Assembly: GCA_036272055.1 (NCBI GenBank)
Contig: DATAZL010000152.1
Coordinates: forward strand, 1 to 64,000
Origin: DASZVB01 sp036272055
Lineage (GTDB): Bacteria > Myxococcota_A > Polyangia > Polyangiales > Polyangiaceae
Length of the DNA stretch: 64,000 bases
Direction: 5' to 3'
The notes beneath the pieces are model-generated. The model was given only the letters and a program-made list of their open reading frames with translations, did not search any database and had not been told where the DNA came from. The position numbers were made by a program, and so were the translations under genes. Shown here piece after piece: positions 46,519-55,354 of the stretch. Every line of letters begins with the position of its first letter. Position 1 is the stretch's first letter.

Positions 46519-47370
46519 TCAGTCGACCACGCCGTGCCGGAGCGCGTACCGGGCGATGTCGACGAGGCTCTCGAGCCCGGTTTTCTCACGGATCCTGGCG
46601 AGATAGGTGGCGACGGTCTTGTCGCTCAGCGAGAGCTCGGCGGCGATCGTCTTGATCGACTTCCCTCGTGCGATCGCCTTGAAGATCTCGAGCTCGCGCG
46701 CCGAGAGGCCCTCGTGCACGAGCTTTCCGTCGGGGGCTCGACTGCTCGACGCCACGGCGGACATCTCCCGCGTCCGCGCGATCGCGTAACCGAGGGCGCG
46801 AGCGAGCGCCTGTCGCCCCATCGCTTGCTTCGAAACGTAGTCCTGCGCGCCGGCCGCGATGCACGCGAGAGCGAGGTTGTCGTCGTCGCGTCCGGTCAGC
46901 ACCACGACGGGCACGTCGTGCTCACCGCGCCGGATCGCCGCGACGCAGTCCACCCCGCTTCCGTCGGGCAATCCGAGGTCGAGCAGCACCGCATCGATGT
47001 CCCCGTGGGTCAGCCGGGACGCGGCCTCGGCGAGGGTCTGGACGTGCACGATCTGATTGACGTGACCGTCGCTCCCCGTGAGCAGCATACGGATGAGGGT
47101 CGCGTCCTCACTATTGTCCTCGATGAGCAGGATCAACCGCGGCTCGCGCGAGCAATGCTCGGCGGGCTCGCCGGTGGCGCGGGCTCGGGAGCCAGCTTGA
47201 GCGCTTGATTGCTGGATTCGGCCCGCTCGAGCTTCATCGTCCCCGCAGCGAGTATAGGGGGCGGCCCCTCGAATCGCGTGACAAATGCTCACGTGTCGGT
47301 CTCGTATCTCGCCGAAACGCTGCACGAATGGTGCGTACTTCGGGCTTCGAAGCGGCTCGCTCGTGATCAC
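46519..47370 (-). CDS. NarL/LuxR-type response regulator
   Basis: The 283-aa frame has a receiver domain (LILLIEDNSEDATLIRMLLT, AVLLDLGLPDGSGVDCVAAI, VVVLTGRDDDNLALACIAAG) and a LuxR helix-turn-helix (LSARELEIFKAIARGKSIKT, LSLSDKTVATYLARIREKTG). About 78 residues before the receiver look unlike protein. A likelier N-terminus lies in another frame (ATG near 47234, MKLERAESSNQALKLAPEPA) joined by a one-base shift near 47150. It may act with the kinase encoded just downstream. Start is uncertain; the domain call is not. Confidence 0.85.
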   Translation of the reverse strand: MITSEPLRSPKYAPFVQRFGEIRDRHVSICHAIRGAAPYTRCGDDEARAGRIQQSSAQAGSRARATGEPAEHCSREPRLILLIEDNSEDATLIRMLLTGSDGHVNQIVHVQTLAEAASRLTHGDIDAVLLDLGLPDGSGVDCVAAIRRGEHDVPVVVLTGRDDDNLALACIAAGAQDYVSKQAMGRQALARALGYAIARTREMSAVASSSRAPDGKLVHEGLSARELEIFKAIARGKSIKTIAAELSLSDKTVATYLARIREKTGLESLVDIARYALRHGVVD

Positions 47371-47595
47371 GACGTGCGACCACTGGAGTGGTCAGACATG
47401 GACGTCTTCGCTCGAGCGGCTCGAACGGGTCGCGGATCGGCTCGGCTCCGCGGAAATGTCGCCAGGGGTAGCTCGCCGTACAGCAGCGATACCAAGTTGA
47501 AGTGCGCCTCGAGCCGTGAACGCTGGAAGAGAACAGTTGAGCTCTGCTCGCTACGTGCTTTCGAGTGCGAACGGATAGCTTACTCCTGCGGCCAC

Positions 47596-48825
47596 ATGAC
47601 TATCAGGAGACGCCACTTGGTCAAATTCCGTTCTGGTTCCAGCGCTTTAGCTGGTGTTTTGGTCGGTGTTCTCGGCTGTAGCTCGGGAACCGGCGAGGGG
47701 GGCAAAAGCCAGTTGGCCACCAACGGTACCGGTGGCGCGTTCGGAACTGGCGGAAACCCCGCTGTGTCGGGAACCGGGGCGACTAGCTCAGGCGGCTCCA
47801 CCACAACGGTCCCTCCAGGCGGAGGGGTGTCGAATGGCGGAGTTACTTCACCGGGGACGGGCGGCGGAGCGTCGCCGGGCACCGGTGCCGTCGTCGGCAG
47901 TGGCGGAGGTAGCGTCGTTGGTTCTGGTGGTGCCGTTGGCACGACCGGCGGAACGACGGGCACTGCGGGTACGGTCGGCGCAGCGGGTAGCACCGCGGGC
48001 GCGACTGGCACCGCCGGTGCGACCGGCGCTGCAGGCTCGGGTCCGACGGGCTCGGGCGACGGCGCCTGCCTCGATGTGATCACGGACTACACGAAGGACG
48101 GTCCGTTCAAGGTCACGGCGAAGGACGTCGGCTCGATCCACTATTACGTTCCCGGGGTTCCGTCGGGCTGCAAGGTCCCCGTCATTCACCTCGCGAACGG
48201 AACGGGCGCGACGTGCTCCGTGTACCAGCCCGCTCTGCAACGCCTGGCCAGCAACGGCTTCCTCGCCACCTGCTACGAGAACGCGAACACCGGAGCAGGG
48301 ACTCAGGGCCTCCAGGCTTTCGACACCGCGCTCACGACGTTCCCCGATCTCGCCGATTACAAGTTCGGTTCGACGGGGCACTCGCAGGGCGGTCAGGCCG
48401 CGTTCATCGTCCAGGCGCTCGCCGAGCAGAAGTACGGCACCAAGGCGATCTACGCCGGTCTCGCGATGGAGCCGGCGAGCGGCTTCGGCACGCAGCCCGC
48501 CGGCGGGACGTGGCAATCGATCTACGGCACGATCAAGGGCCCGATGTTCATGTTCAGCGGCCTCGGGACGGACGGGCTCGTCTCACAGGCCTGGGTGCAG
48601 CAAGCCTACGACGCGATGAGCAAGAGCACCGAGGTGTACTTCTGGACCGCCATGGGCGCGACGCACATCCCCGTGCCCAACCAGCAGGAGGAGGATATCT
48701 CCGTCGCCTGGTTCCGGTGGAAGCTCCTCGGCGATCAGAAGGCGTGCGCCTACTTCAAGAACATCCCCAAGACGATCACGACCTGGGTCCAGGTCGCCTC
48801 CGAGAACGAAAAGGCCTGCATGTGA
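47596..48825 (+). CDS. alpha/beta hydrolase lipoprotein
   Basis: The 409-aa protein has a lipoprotein signal (SSALAGVLVGVLGC), a roughly 120-residue Gly/Thr/Ser/Ala-rich linker, and an alpha/beta hydrolase domain of about 260 residues. Its nucleophile elbow is STGHSQGGQA. The fold resembles cutinase/PET-hydrolase or chlorophyllase-type esterases (VIHLANGTGATCSVYQPALQ, SNGFLATCYENANTGAGTQG). A late His (ATHIPVP) could complete the triad. It is likely surface-exposed and hydrolyses an extracellular ester. ATG 47596 is chosen. A hairpin follows the stop. Confidence 0.85.
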   Translation: MTIRRRHLVKFRSGSSALAGVLVGVLGCSSGTGEGGKSQLATNGTGGAFGTGGNPAVSGTGATSSGGSTTTVPPGGGVSNGGVTSPGTGGGASPGTGAVVGSGGGSVVGSGGAVGTTGGTTGTAGTVGAAGSTAGATGTAGATGAAGSGPTGSGDGACLDVITDYTKDGPFKVTAKDVGSIHYYVPGVPSGCKVPVIHLANGTGATCSVYQPALQRLASNGFLATCYENANTGAGTQGLQAFDTALTTFPDLADYKFGSTGHSQGGQAAFIVQALAEQKYGTKAIYAGLAMEPASGFGTQPAGGTWQSIYGTIKGPMFMFSGLGTDGLVSQAWVQQAYDAMSKSTEVYFWTAMGATHIPVPNQQEEDISVAWFRWKLLGDQKACAYFKNIPKTITTWVQVASENEKACM

Positions 48826-48844
48826 CGTAACGAGAAGGCCGAAC

Positions 48845-48877
48845 GACGGGGAGAACTGCACGCCGGCTCTCCCCGTC
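48845..48877 (+). terminator. hairpin terminator candidate
   Basis: A perfect 10-bp stem GACGGGGAGA / TCTCCCCGTC with a 13-nt loop lies 20 nt after the hydrolase stop codon and before the peroxiredoxin start. A short T-containing stretch follows (CGTTTGTG). Confidence 0.6.
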
Positions 48878-48914
48878 TCGCGTTTGTGCGGGGCGGCCGT
48901 TCTATACTCCGCAC

Positions 48915-49487
48915 ATGATCAACGCTGAGCGCGTTTTCGTCGGGTTGTTGCTGCTGGCGTCGGCTCTGCTCACGACGGGGTGCAGCAAGAGGGAGCAAGC
49001 GGCGGCAGCGCCTTCCGCATCGGCGGCGCTTCCCGCGCCTCCTGTGGGGCTGCTCACCGTGGGCTCGAAGGCGCCGGACTTCGCCGCGCGTGATGCCACC
49101 GGCAAGGTCGTTCACCTGGACGACTTCCGCGACAAGCCGCGCGTCGTCTACTTCTATCCGAAGGACGGAACGCCGGGCTGCACCGTGGAGGCGCAGTCGT
49201 TCCGCGACTCCGACGCGCAGTTCCGCGCGAAGGGTGTGGTGGTGTTCGGCGTATCGCGGGACACGGACGAGAGCCATTCGGCGTTCCGGGCGGCTCAGGG
49301 TTTGCCGTTCGCCCTCGCCGCGGATCCCGACGGGGTCGTGCAGAAGTCCTACGGCGTGCCGGACCTCGGCCTGCCGCTTGCTTCGCGGATGTCATTTCTC
49401 ATCGGGCGCGACGGTCGAGTCGAGCGCGTCTTCGACAAGGTCGACCCCGCCAACCACGTTAACGAGGTTCTCGCCCTGGTGCAGTGA
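48915..49487 (+). CDS. lipoprotein peroxiredoxin (Bcp/AhpC-TSA type)
   Basis: The 190-aa protein has a lipoprotein signal (LLLLASALLTTGC), a short Ala/Pro linker and a thioredoxin-fold peroxiredoxin domain. The peroxidatic Cys is in YPKDGTPGCTVEAQSFRD. The nearby resolving Cys common in Bcp enzymes (EAC) is replaced by Gln, so it may be a 1-Cys type. It would detoxify peroxides in the periplasm. It converges with the DUF2330 gene with 7 nt between stops. Confidence 0.9.
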   Translation: MINAERVFVGLLLLASALLTTGCSKREQAAAAPSASAALPAPPVGLLTVGSKAPDFAARDATGKVVHLDDFRDKPRVVYFYPKDGTPGCTVEAQSFRDSDAQFRAKGVVVFGVSRDTDESHSAFRAAQGLPFALAADPDGVVQKSYGVPDLGLPLASRMSFLIGRDGRVERVFDKVDPANHVNEVLALVQ

Positions 49488-49494
49488 ACGCCTC

Positions 49495-52400
49495 TCAGTA
49501 CCCGTAAGGAAGGGGAGCGGCGCCAGGGGGCTTCGCAGTGTCGGGAGCGGGCGCCGCAGAGAGCGCACAATACTTCGAGGTCGGATCGAGCAGACACTTG
49601 TACTCCGCGCAGTTGGCCTTCGCGAGGGTCGCAGAGATGGGGCGCATCAGTCCCTTCTTCGGAGTCCATTCGAGGCGGTGACCGAAGTCGAGCGTCGGCA
49701 TCTGCGCGAGGAGGGCTTCGTCGAGATCTCCGCTTGCGACGAGATCTTGCAGCACGTCCATTCCGATGGGGCGGAGCCGGAGGCGCGCAGTCACGCGGGC
49801 GGGAAGTCCCTCGGGCCCGGAGATCCGGTACTGCTTGACGATGGCGTGCCTGCCCGGCAGGTACGTGACGTTCGCTCCCGGGAGCAGGTTCGATTCGAAG
49901 CCATCGGGGTGCTGCGGCGACTTCTCGGCCTCCCAGAACATGTGCACCGGCTTGCCTCGGACATCGAAGATCCGATCGGCCAGGAGCAGCAGGTTGGGGT
50001 CGTGCTTGGGATCGCCCGGGGGATACTCCTCGAGCGCGCCGTCTGTGATGCGCCCGCTGCTCACGTTCTCGAGCAAGTTTCCTTTCGCGTCGTAGGCCGA
50101 AACCTCGAGCCACAGCCGGCGATCTTGCGCCGCGCCGCTCGGCTGGTTGTGCCCGGCGTTGGTTTCGATCTGGAACGTGAAGAGGTCGGGAGGCGTGACC
50201 TCGAGCGTGAAGAAGGAAATGCTCGTCGGGAGCTCGCAGCGCTCCACGGCGCCGCGCATGGCGTCGCGATGGGGGAAATCGGTGAGCGCGACATCGACCG
50301 CTGGCCAGAGATGCCGGTGCACCAGGCGCTGGGGAAGACCCTTGCCCGTCGCCGCGAATCCGGGATCCCCGGGCATGTGACAGCCAACGCAGGAGTCGAA
50401 CGCCGGCGGCTCACCGGTCGCGCTCTTGGAGAAGATCCCGTGCCGGTATTCGCGGAAGGTGCGCTCGAGCTCCACGCCGTTCGGAGTCACGATGTCGTGG
50501 CATCCGCCGCACATGCTCGTGCTCTCCGGTCGGTACGGGTTGAAGAATTCGGAGTACTCGGTGCCGTGGACGGGGATCTGCGCGGGGTCCTTGATGGGGC
50601 CGCGCATCGTCGTGTCTCCGGCGATGCGTAGCTGCCCGTTGTGCGTGCCCTCGACGGCCGTCACGTTGTGACAGAAGTAGCAGGTGACGCCGCGCTGTGC
50701 GTCCGGGAGCGCGCGCGGGTCGGTGTGGCTGTCGGTCGTGCCATGGCGGGCAGCCATGGGCGCATGACATCGCAGACAGAAGTCACCGAGCTTGCCGCCA
50801 GTCTCTCGCTGGCCGCGGGCGTTCATCGCGACGAAGACGGGATCGTCCGAGGCGTAGGCGTGCATGCTACTGGACCACTCGCGGTAGTGCATCGGGTGGC
50901 AGGTCTTGCAGCTCTTCGGATCCTGGAGCCGCTCGGCGGCCGGAGTATCGGGCGGTGCGTTCACGTGGACTGCCGACGCGGAGGGCACTGGCGGCTGCGT
51001 GGCGCTCGGCTCCTCGCGGACCGCGTGCCCCGTGCACCCGGGCAGAGCGCCGAACACGATGATGAGAGCTCCCACTCGTCGCCTGCGGCGCAGCAGGAGC
51101 GCGACGATCAGGACGGACGCCGCGGCGATCGCGCCGCTTCCGGAGCCGCTCCTCGGTCCGACGCTGCAGCGCGAAGTCGCACGCGCCGGTGCGGTCGCTT
51201 TCGGCGGTGACGAGGGAACAGGTTCCGGTGGCGTCACCGCTCGATCGCCGCCGATGAGGGCTCCCAGCCGCGGAGGAAGGGCGCGGTCCGCGTCGTCGTT
51301 CCGCACGAGCTGGGATTCGATGGTGGCCCGATTGTCCTTCACGACGGTGCCCGCGCCCTTCGTCGAGAGCATCACCACGCGCAGGTTCGCGGGTGTGGCC
51401 TCGACGGACGCGGGCGTGCCCGGCCCGCGTCCAGCGACGGAGCCGCCGTGCGGCAGATCGATCTGCCAGGAGGCGTCGCGGCGTGTCTTCGCCCCTTCGC
51501 AGAACAGCCGCTCGTGAGCGAACCGTGCCTTTGCAACCTGCGCGAGCTCCGGGTTGTAGTCGAAGGTGACGTCGCTCTTCAGCTTTTCCGGTGCGATCAC
51601 GCCGCGGAACCGCGTCAGGTAGGGCGCTTTCCGGAGGCTCTCGGCGGCGTCGGTGATTGGCTGAACCACGCGCGTTCTCAGAAGGCGCAGGAACGCATCG
51701 CCATCTCGGGTCGAAGCTACGCCGACAGTGTCGTCCCAGTCGCCGAGGATGTCGCGTGCCGCGGCGGCGACCTCGGTGGCACCGCCGTGCTCCTGGTGCG
51801 TCAGCTGGAGGATGCGCGCCTCGTCTGTTTTCGACCACACCGATTGCCGGATCTGACTCACCGAGGTCGCGAGCTCGGTGACGAACCCTGCGCCCCCGGC
51901 CTCCGCCGACGCGGCACGCACCAGAGCAGCGTAGTTCGCGGGCTCACGTATCTCGGAAGCAGGAAGCCCGGAGCCATTTGCCGGGACCGTGCCCGCGACG
52001 TACGTCACCCCCGACGACCAGTCGATCCGCGCCTCGTTCAACACGAGCGACGGGGCACCGACCGGGACGGCCTGGGATGGCCCGACCACCCAGACGCGGA
52101 GGTCGAGCTCGTTCGCGTCCGACGTTCGCGCGAGACGCAACGGAAGCAGGGGACGCTCCGCCTCGTACGACAGCGCGATCGTCGGCGTGTACTCCGCGTT
52201 CGCGTTCTCCGGTGGCGCCAGATGGAGCGCGAACAGCCCGAAGCCGTCCCGCGCGAGCTTTGCGAGCGCCTCCTGATCGACCACACCCGGAGAGAGACCC
52301 TTGGACGTCAACCAACGCGCCACCACGGACTCGGTATCGCCCGAGGCCAGCCCGGCAAGGTCGAGCCACGTCGGGTCGCCCTCGAGTCGAAAGGACCGCT

Positions 52401-52782
52401 CCGCCGGTGGCGCGTTCGGTGGAGCAGCGACGGTGTCCGGATCTGCCTTGCAGCTGCCCGACACCTGCACTTCTAGCAGATGCTCGGGCAGCGTCGCTTC
52501 CGAGAGACGGCGCAGCACGACGCTGGATGACAGCGACATCCTCGGCCTCCCGCGCGACGGGATGAGCCACGCGAACGGTTGCGCCGTCTGGGCGACGTGA
52601 ATGCGAACGATGGCCGTCATGCCCAGCCCCGGCTCGTCCACGAAGAGCACGTCGTCCGAGAGAGCGCGAACCCCCTCGGGGGTCGACCCCACGAGGGCGC
52701 CATATGCACTGGCCGCTGGGCTCGCGGTTACCAATGCCGCAAGCAAGGCGAAGGAAACTGCAATTCGGACCGAAAACTTCAC
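49495..52782 (-). CDS. DUF2330 protein fused to pentaheme cytochrome c lipoprotein
   Basis: The 1095-aa frame reads as two proteins in series. Residues 1-569 have a signal peptide, a DUF2330 domain (about 25-330, SDDVLFVDEPGLGMTAIVRI) and a MYXO-CTERM-like end: a Cys-Ser motif, the TM AIAAASVLIVALLL and an Arg cluster. Instead of stopping, it runs on at a GTG (51075) into a lipoprotein signal (VGALIIVFGALPGC, Cys583). A cytochrome c part follows with five CxxCH haem motifs (at about 625, 669, 701, 758, 798) and a beta-rich C-terminus. Probably two genes ancestrally. The cytochrome part would be periplasmic or surface-exposed and carry electrons. Confidence 0.82.
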   Translation of the reverse strand: MKFSVRIAVSFALLAALVTASPAASAYGALVGSTPEGVRALSDDVLFVDEPGLGMTAIVRIHVAQTAQPFAWLIPSRGRPRMSLSSSVVLRRLSEATLPEHLLEVQVSGSCKADPDTVAAPPNAPPAERSFRLEGDPTWLDLAGLASGDTESVVARWLTSKGLSPGVVDQEALAKLARDGFGLFALHLAPPENANAEYTPTIALSYEAERPLLPLRLARTSDANELDLRVWVVGPSQAVPVGAPSLVLNEARIDWSSGVTYVAGTVPANGSGLPASEIREPANYAALVRAASAEAGGAGFVTELATSVSQIRQSVWSKTDEARILQLTHQEHGGATEVAAAARDILGDWDDTVGVASTRDGDAFLRLLRTRVVQPITDAAESLRKAPYLTRFRGVIAPEKLKSDVTFDYNPELAQVAKARFAHERLFCEGAKTRRDASWQIDLPHGGSVAGRGPGTPASVEATPANLRVVMLSTKGAGTVVKDNRATIESQLVRNDDADRALPPRLGALIGGDRAVTPPEPVPSSPPKATAPARATSRCSVGPRSGSGSGAIAAASVLIVALLLRRRRRVGALIIVFGALPGCTGHAVREEPSATQPPVPSASAVHVNAPPDTPAAERLQDPKSCKTCHPMHYREWSSSMHAYASDDPVFVAMNARGQRETGGKLGDFCLRCHAPMAARHGTTDSHTDPRALPDAQRGVTCYFCHNVTAVEGTHNGQLRIAGDTTMRGPIKDPAQIPVHGTEYSEFFNPYRPESTSMCGGCHDIVTPNGVELERTFREYRHGIFSKSATGEPPAFDSCVGCHMPGDPGFAATGKGLPQRLVHRHLWPAVDVALTDFPHRDAMRGAVERCELPTSISFFTLEVTPPDLFTFQIETNAGHNQPSGAAQDRRLWLEVSAYDAKGNLLENVSSGRITDGALEEYPPGDPKHDPNLLLLADRIFDVRGKPVHMFWEAEKSPQHPDGFESNLLPGANVTYLPGRHAIVKQYRISGPEGLPARVTARLRLRPIGMDVLQDLVASGDLDEALLAQMPTLDFGHRLEWTPKKGLMRPISATLAKANCAEYKCLLDPTSKYCALSAAPAPDTAKPPGAAPLPYGY

Positions 52783-52931
52783 CCGCTGGATGCCTTCGAG
52801 ACCGTGGATGATACCGGGAGCAAGGGGCGCTCGACTCCCCCTATCCGCTCAACATGCAGATTGTCGATTCCGCGACGTCGAGGAACGAACGCCCTGTTGG
52901 CTTGCGAGAGAGCATCGCGCAAGATCACGCG

Positions 52932-53516
52932 ATGCAGACTGCCTAGCGGTACCTGGCGACGCTTGCTTTCGCAATCGGATGCAACAGTCCGGTCGCAGGC
53001 CGGAGCTACAATTCCGGTGTGGACGCGGGGGAACAGTGCCCCGCGGACGTTCCGCAAGGAAGCTGCTCTGGAGCAGTGAGCAGATGCGCCTACGGCACGG
53101 ACCCACGCGGTGACGAATGCCGGACCGAGGCGGACTGCGTGAAAGGGACCTGGGTCGTCCACTTGCCGCAGTGCGAAGATCCGCCGCTCCCAGCCGACTG
53201 TCCGGCAGAAGCCCCCTCCGCGGGAGACGACTGCTCGACGAGAAGTCAGGGGTGCTTCTATCCCGACGGAACGACGTGCCGGTGCAACGATTGCCCCTCG
53301 TTCACCGAGGTCTGCACGACAGCATCGAACCTCACCTGGTACTGCGACCCGCCTCCCGCTCGCCCTTGTCCATCGACCGTGCCGAATTCGGGTGCCGCGT
53401 GTTCGGTCAAGGGCGATGTGTCGTGTGACTACGGCAGCTGCGCGACATACACCTCATCCACGGCGAAGTGCGTATCCGGTCACTGGACCGTGTTCGGCAA
53501 TGGATGCTCGACATGA
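52932..53516 (+). CDS. Cys-rich lipoprotein with in-frame TAG near the start
   Basis: From ATG 52932 the frame reads Met-Gln-Thr-Ala-TAG and then RYLATLAFAIGCNSPVAG, a clear lipoprotein signal. The mature protein (about 165 aa) has at least 20 Cys in repeated segments (GEQCPADVPQGSCSG, CPAEAPSAGDDCSTRSQGCF, CPSTVPNSGAACSVKGDVSC). The natural start could instead be CTG 52953; automated starts at GTG 53019 would omit the signal. Similar Cys repeat proteins are frequent in Polyangia. No function known. Confidence 0.6.
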
Positions 53517-53589
53517 CGGCAGCGCGCTTGCGCTGCTGAGGGACGCGGCGTGCCGTCCTGCGCGGCGTGCAAGACCTGCGCGCGTCGAA

Positions 53590-55329
53590 TCATTCGTCGC
53601 GGGCGTTCGGCTGTGCGCTCGGGATGCGAATCGAGAAGCAGGTTCCGACGCCGAGCTCGCTCTTAACCGTGAGCTCTCCGCCGTGCTTGTCGACGACGAT
53701 TCCGCGAGCGATCGAGAGCCCGAGACCGGTACCTCGACCGACCCTCTTCGTCGTGAAGAACGGCTCGAAGATCTTCTGCTGGATTTCGGCTGGGATGCCG
53801 GAGCCGGTGTCTTCGATGCTCAGGAACACGTCAGTGTCGGTGCACCAGCCGCGTACCGTGATCTTGCCTCGCAAAGGAGAGCTCTCGGCCGCAGCCTTGT
53901 CGGCGATCGCGTGGGAAGCGTTGACGATGAGGTTCAGGAGTACCTGACCGAGCTCTCCGCGGTGTGCGGGGAGCAGCGGCATGTCGCCGAAGTGCGTTTC
54001 GGCGTCGGCGAAGTATTTGTATTCTCCGCGCGCGACGGTGAGCGTTGCCTCCACGAGCTTGATCAGATCGGTGGGTTCCTTGTCAGCGCTGTCCGGACGG
54101 CCGAAGGTCTTGATCGAGCGAACGATCGAGGTGACCCGAGCGATGCCGTCGCCCGTCTGCTGGAGAGCCTTCGGGATCTCTTGCCGCAGGTCGAGGACGT
54201 CTATCTCGGCTTCGAGCGCCTCCACTTCCGCGAAGGCGTCCGTGCGCCCCAGGCGGCTCTCGCACTCCTTTGCGAGCCGCTGATACGCTGCGACGAGCGA
54301 GAGCAAGGCACCGAGTGAGTCGCCGAGAAAGTGCAAGCCGTCGCCGACGAACTGGATCGGCGTGTTGAGCTCGTGCGCGATTCCGGCCGCGAGCTGTCCG
54401 ATTGCAGCAAGCTTTTCACTTATCGCCGTCTGCCGCGACAGACGAAGATTTTCGAGCGCGAGCAACACCTGCGAGGCGAGGACGGACGCCTGCTCGATGT
54501 CCCTTTGGATATAGGGCTGCGCTTTCGTCAGCCTATCGAACGTGATGATGCCGACCAGGCGGCTTCCCGACATCAGCGGATACACGATGCTCGACTCGAC
54601 GTGCGTGTGCGGCGCCGCGCCGGAAGAGTCGGAGACTTCGCTCGCGCTCCCGTTGATGATCGTGGGTTTTCCCGAGGCCGCGACGCGGCCTGCGATGCCT
54701 TCTCCGACGGTGATACGCGTGTCGTTCCGGACTTCCGCACCGCGGCCGGACGTGTTCGCCACGTAGAGTCTTCCATCCGTGCCGGGAAGCAGCAGGGAAG
54801 CCGTGTCGGCGGCCATGACCTGAAGGGCCACGTTCACGATGGCCTCCGGGAGGCGTTCGAAGTGCTGCGCGTCGAAGATCGTCTGGCTCGACCGATAGAG
54901 GGCGGTCGTACTATCGAGCTGAGAGGTAGCGACGGCTCGCTGCACCGCTCGGAGAAGGCGCGCTCTGTCGACCGGCTTCTCGATGAAATCAGTGGCGCCG
55001 CCTCTGAGCGTTCTCACGGCAACGTCGATGGTGCCGCTGCCACTCATCATGATGATCTGAAGGCTCGGTTGCTTGGCGATCGCCAGCGGCAAGAGCTCTG
55101 GACCTTTGATCCCCGGCATGACGACGTCGACCAGAGCAGCGTCGAATGGGCCGCCGTCCAGCAACTCCAGCGCTTCCGAGCCGTTTGCCGCCCGAACGAC
55201 CTCGTACCCCTCGTGCGTCAGTAGACGGATCAGCGTCGCGGCCAGGTGCACATCGTCGTCGACCACCAGGATGCGCGCGGGCCGAGCGGGGTCGGCTGGC
55301 GTGATCCTTTGCATACGGCTCGTGCTCAT
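53590..55329 (-). CDS. REC-GAF histidine kinase
   Basis: The 579-aa protein has an N-terminal receiver (RILVVDDDVHLAATLIRLLT; Asp68 in AALVDVVMPGIKG), a GAF domain (about 160-300, ITVGEGIAGRVAASGKPTII), HisKA with the His in GQLAAGIAHELNTPIQFVGD, and HATPase (NLIVNASHAIADKAA, DTGSGIPAEIQ, GRGTGLGLSIARGIV). No transmembrane segment. It follows the membrane kinase gene by 25 nt and probably receives phosphate from it or acts in parallel; this is inference. Confidence 0.92.
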   Translation of the reverse strand: MSTSRMQRITPADPARPARILVVDDDVHLAATLIRLLTHEGYEVVRAANGSEALELLDGGPFDAALVDVVMPGIKGPELLPLAIAKQPSLQIIMMSGSGTIDVAVRTLRGGATDFIEKPVDRARLLRAVQRAVATSQLDSTTALYRSSQTIFDAQHFERLPEAIVNVALQVMAADTASLLLPGTDGRLYVANTSGRGAEVRNDTRITVGEGIAGRVAASGKPTIINGSASEVSDSSGAAPHTHVESSIVYPLMSGSRLVGIITFDRLTKAQPYIQRDIEQASVLASQVLLALENLRLSRQTAISEKLAAIGQLAAGIAHELNTPIQFVGDGLHFLGDSLGALLSLVAAYQRLAKECESRLGRTDAFAEVEALEAEIDVLDLRQEIPKALQQTGDGIARVTSIVRSIKTFGRPDSADKEPTDLIKLVEATLTVARGEYKYFADAETHFGDMPLLPAHRGELGQVLLNLIVNASHAIADKAAAESSPLRGKITVRGWCTDTDVFLSIEDTGSGIPAEIQQKIFEPFFTTKRVGRGTGLGLSIARGIVVDKHGGELTVKSELGVGTCFSIRIPSAQPNARDE

Positions 55330-55354
55330 CCTTCTCCTCCCGGTGGTCCTCGCG

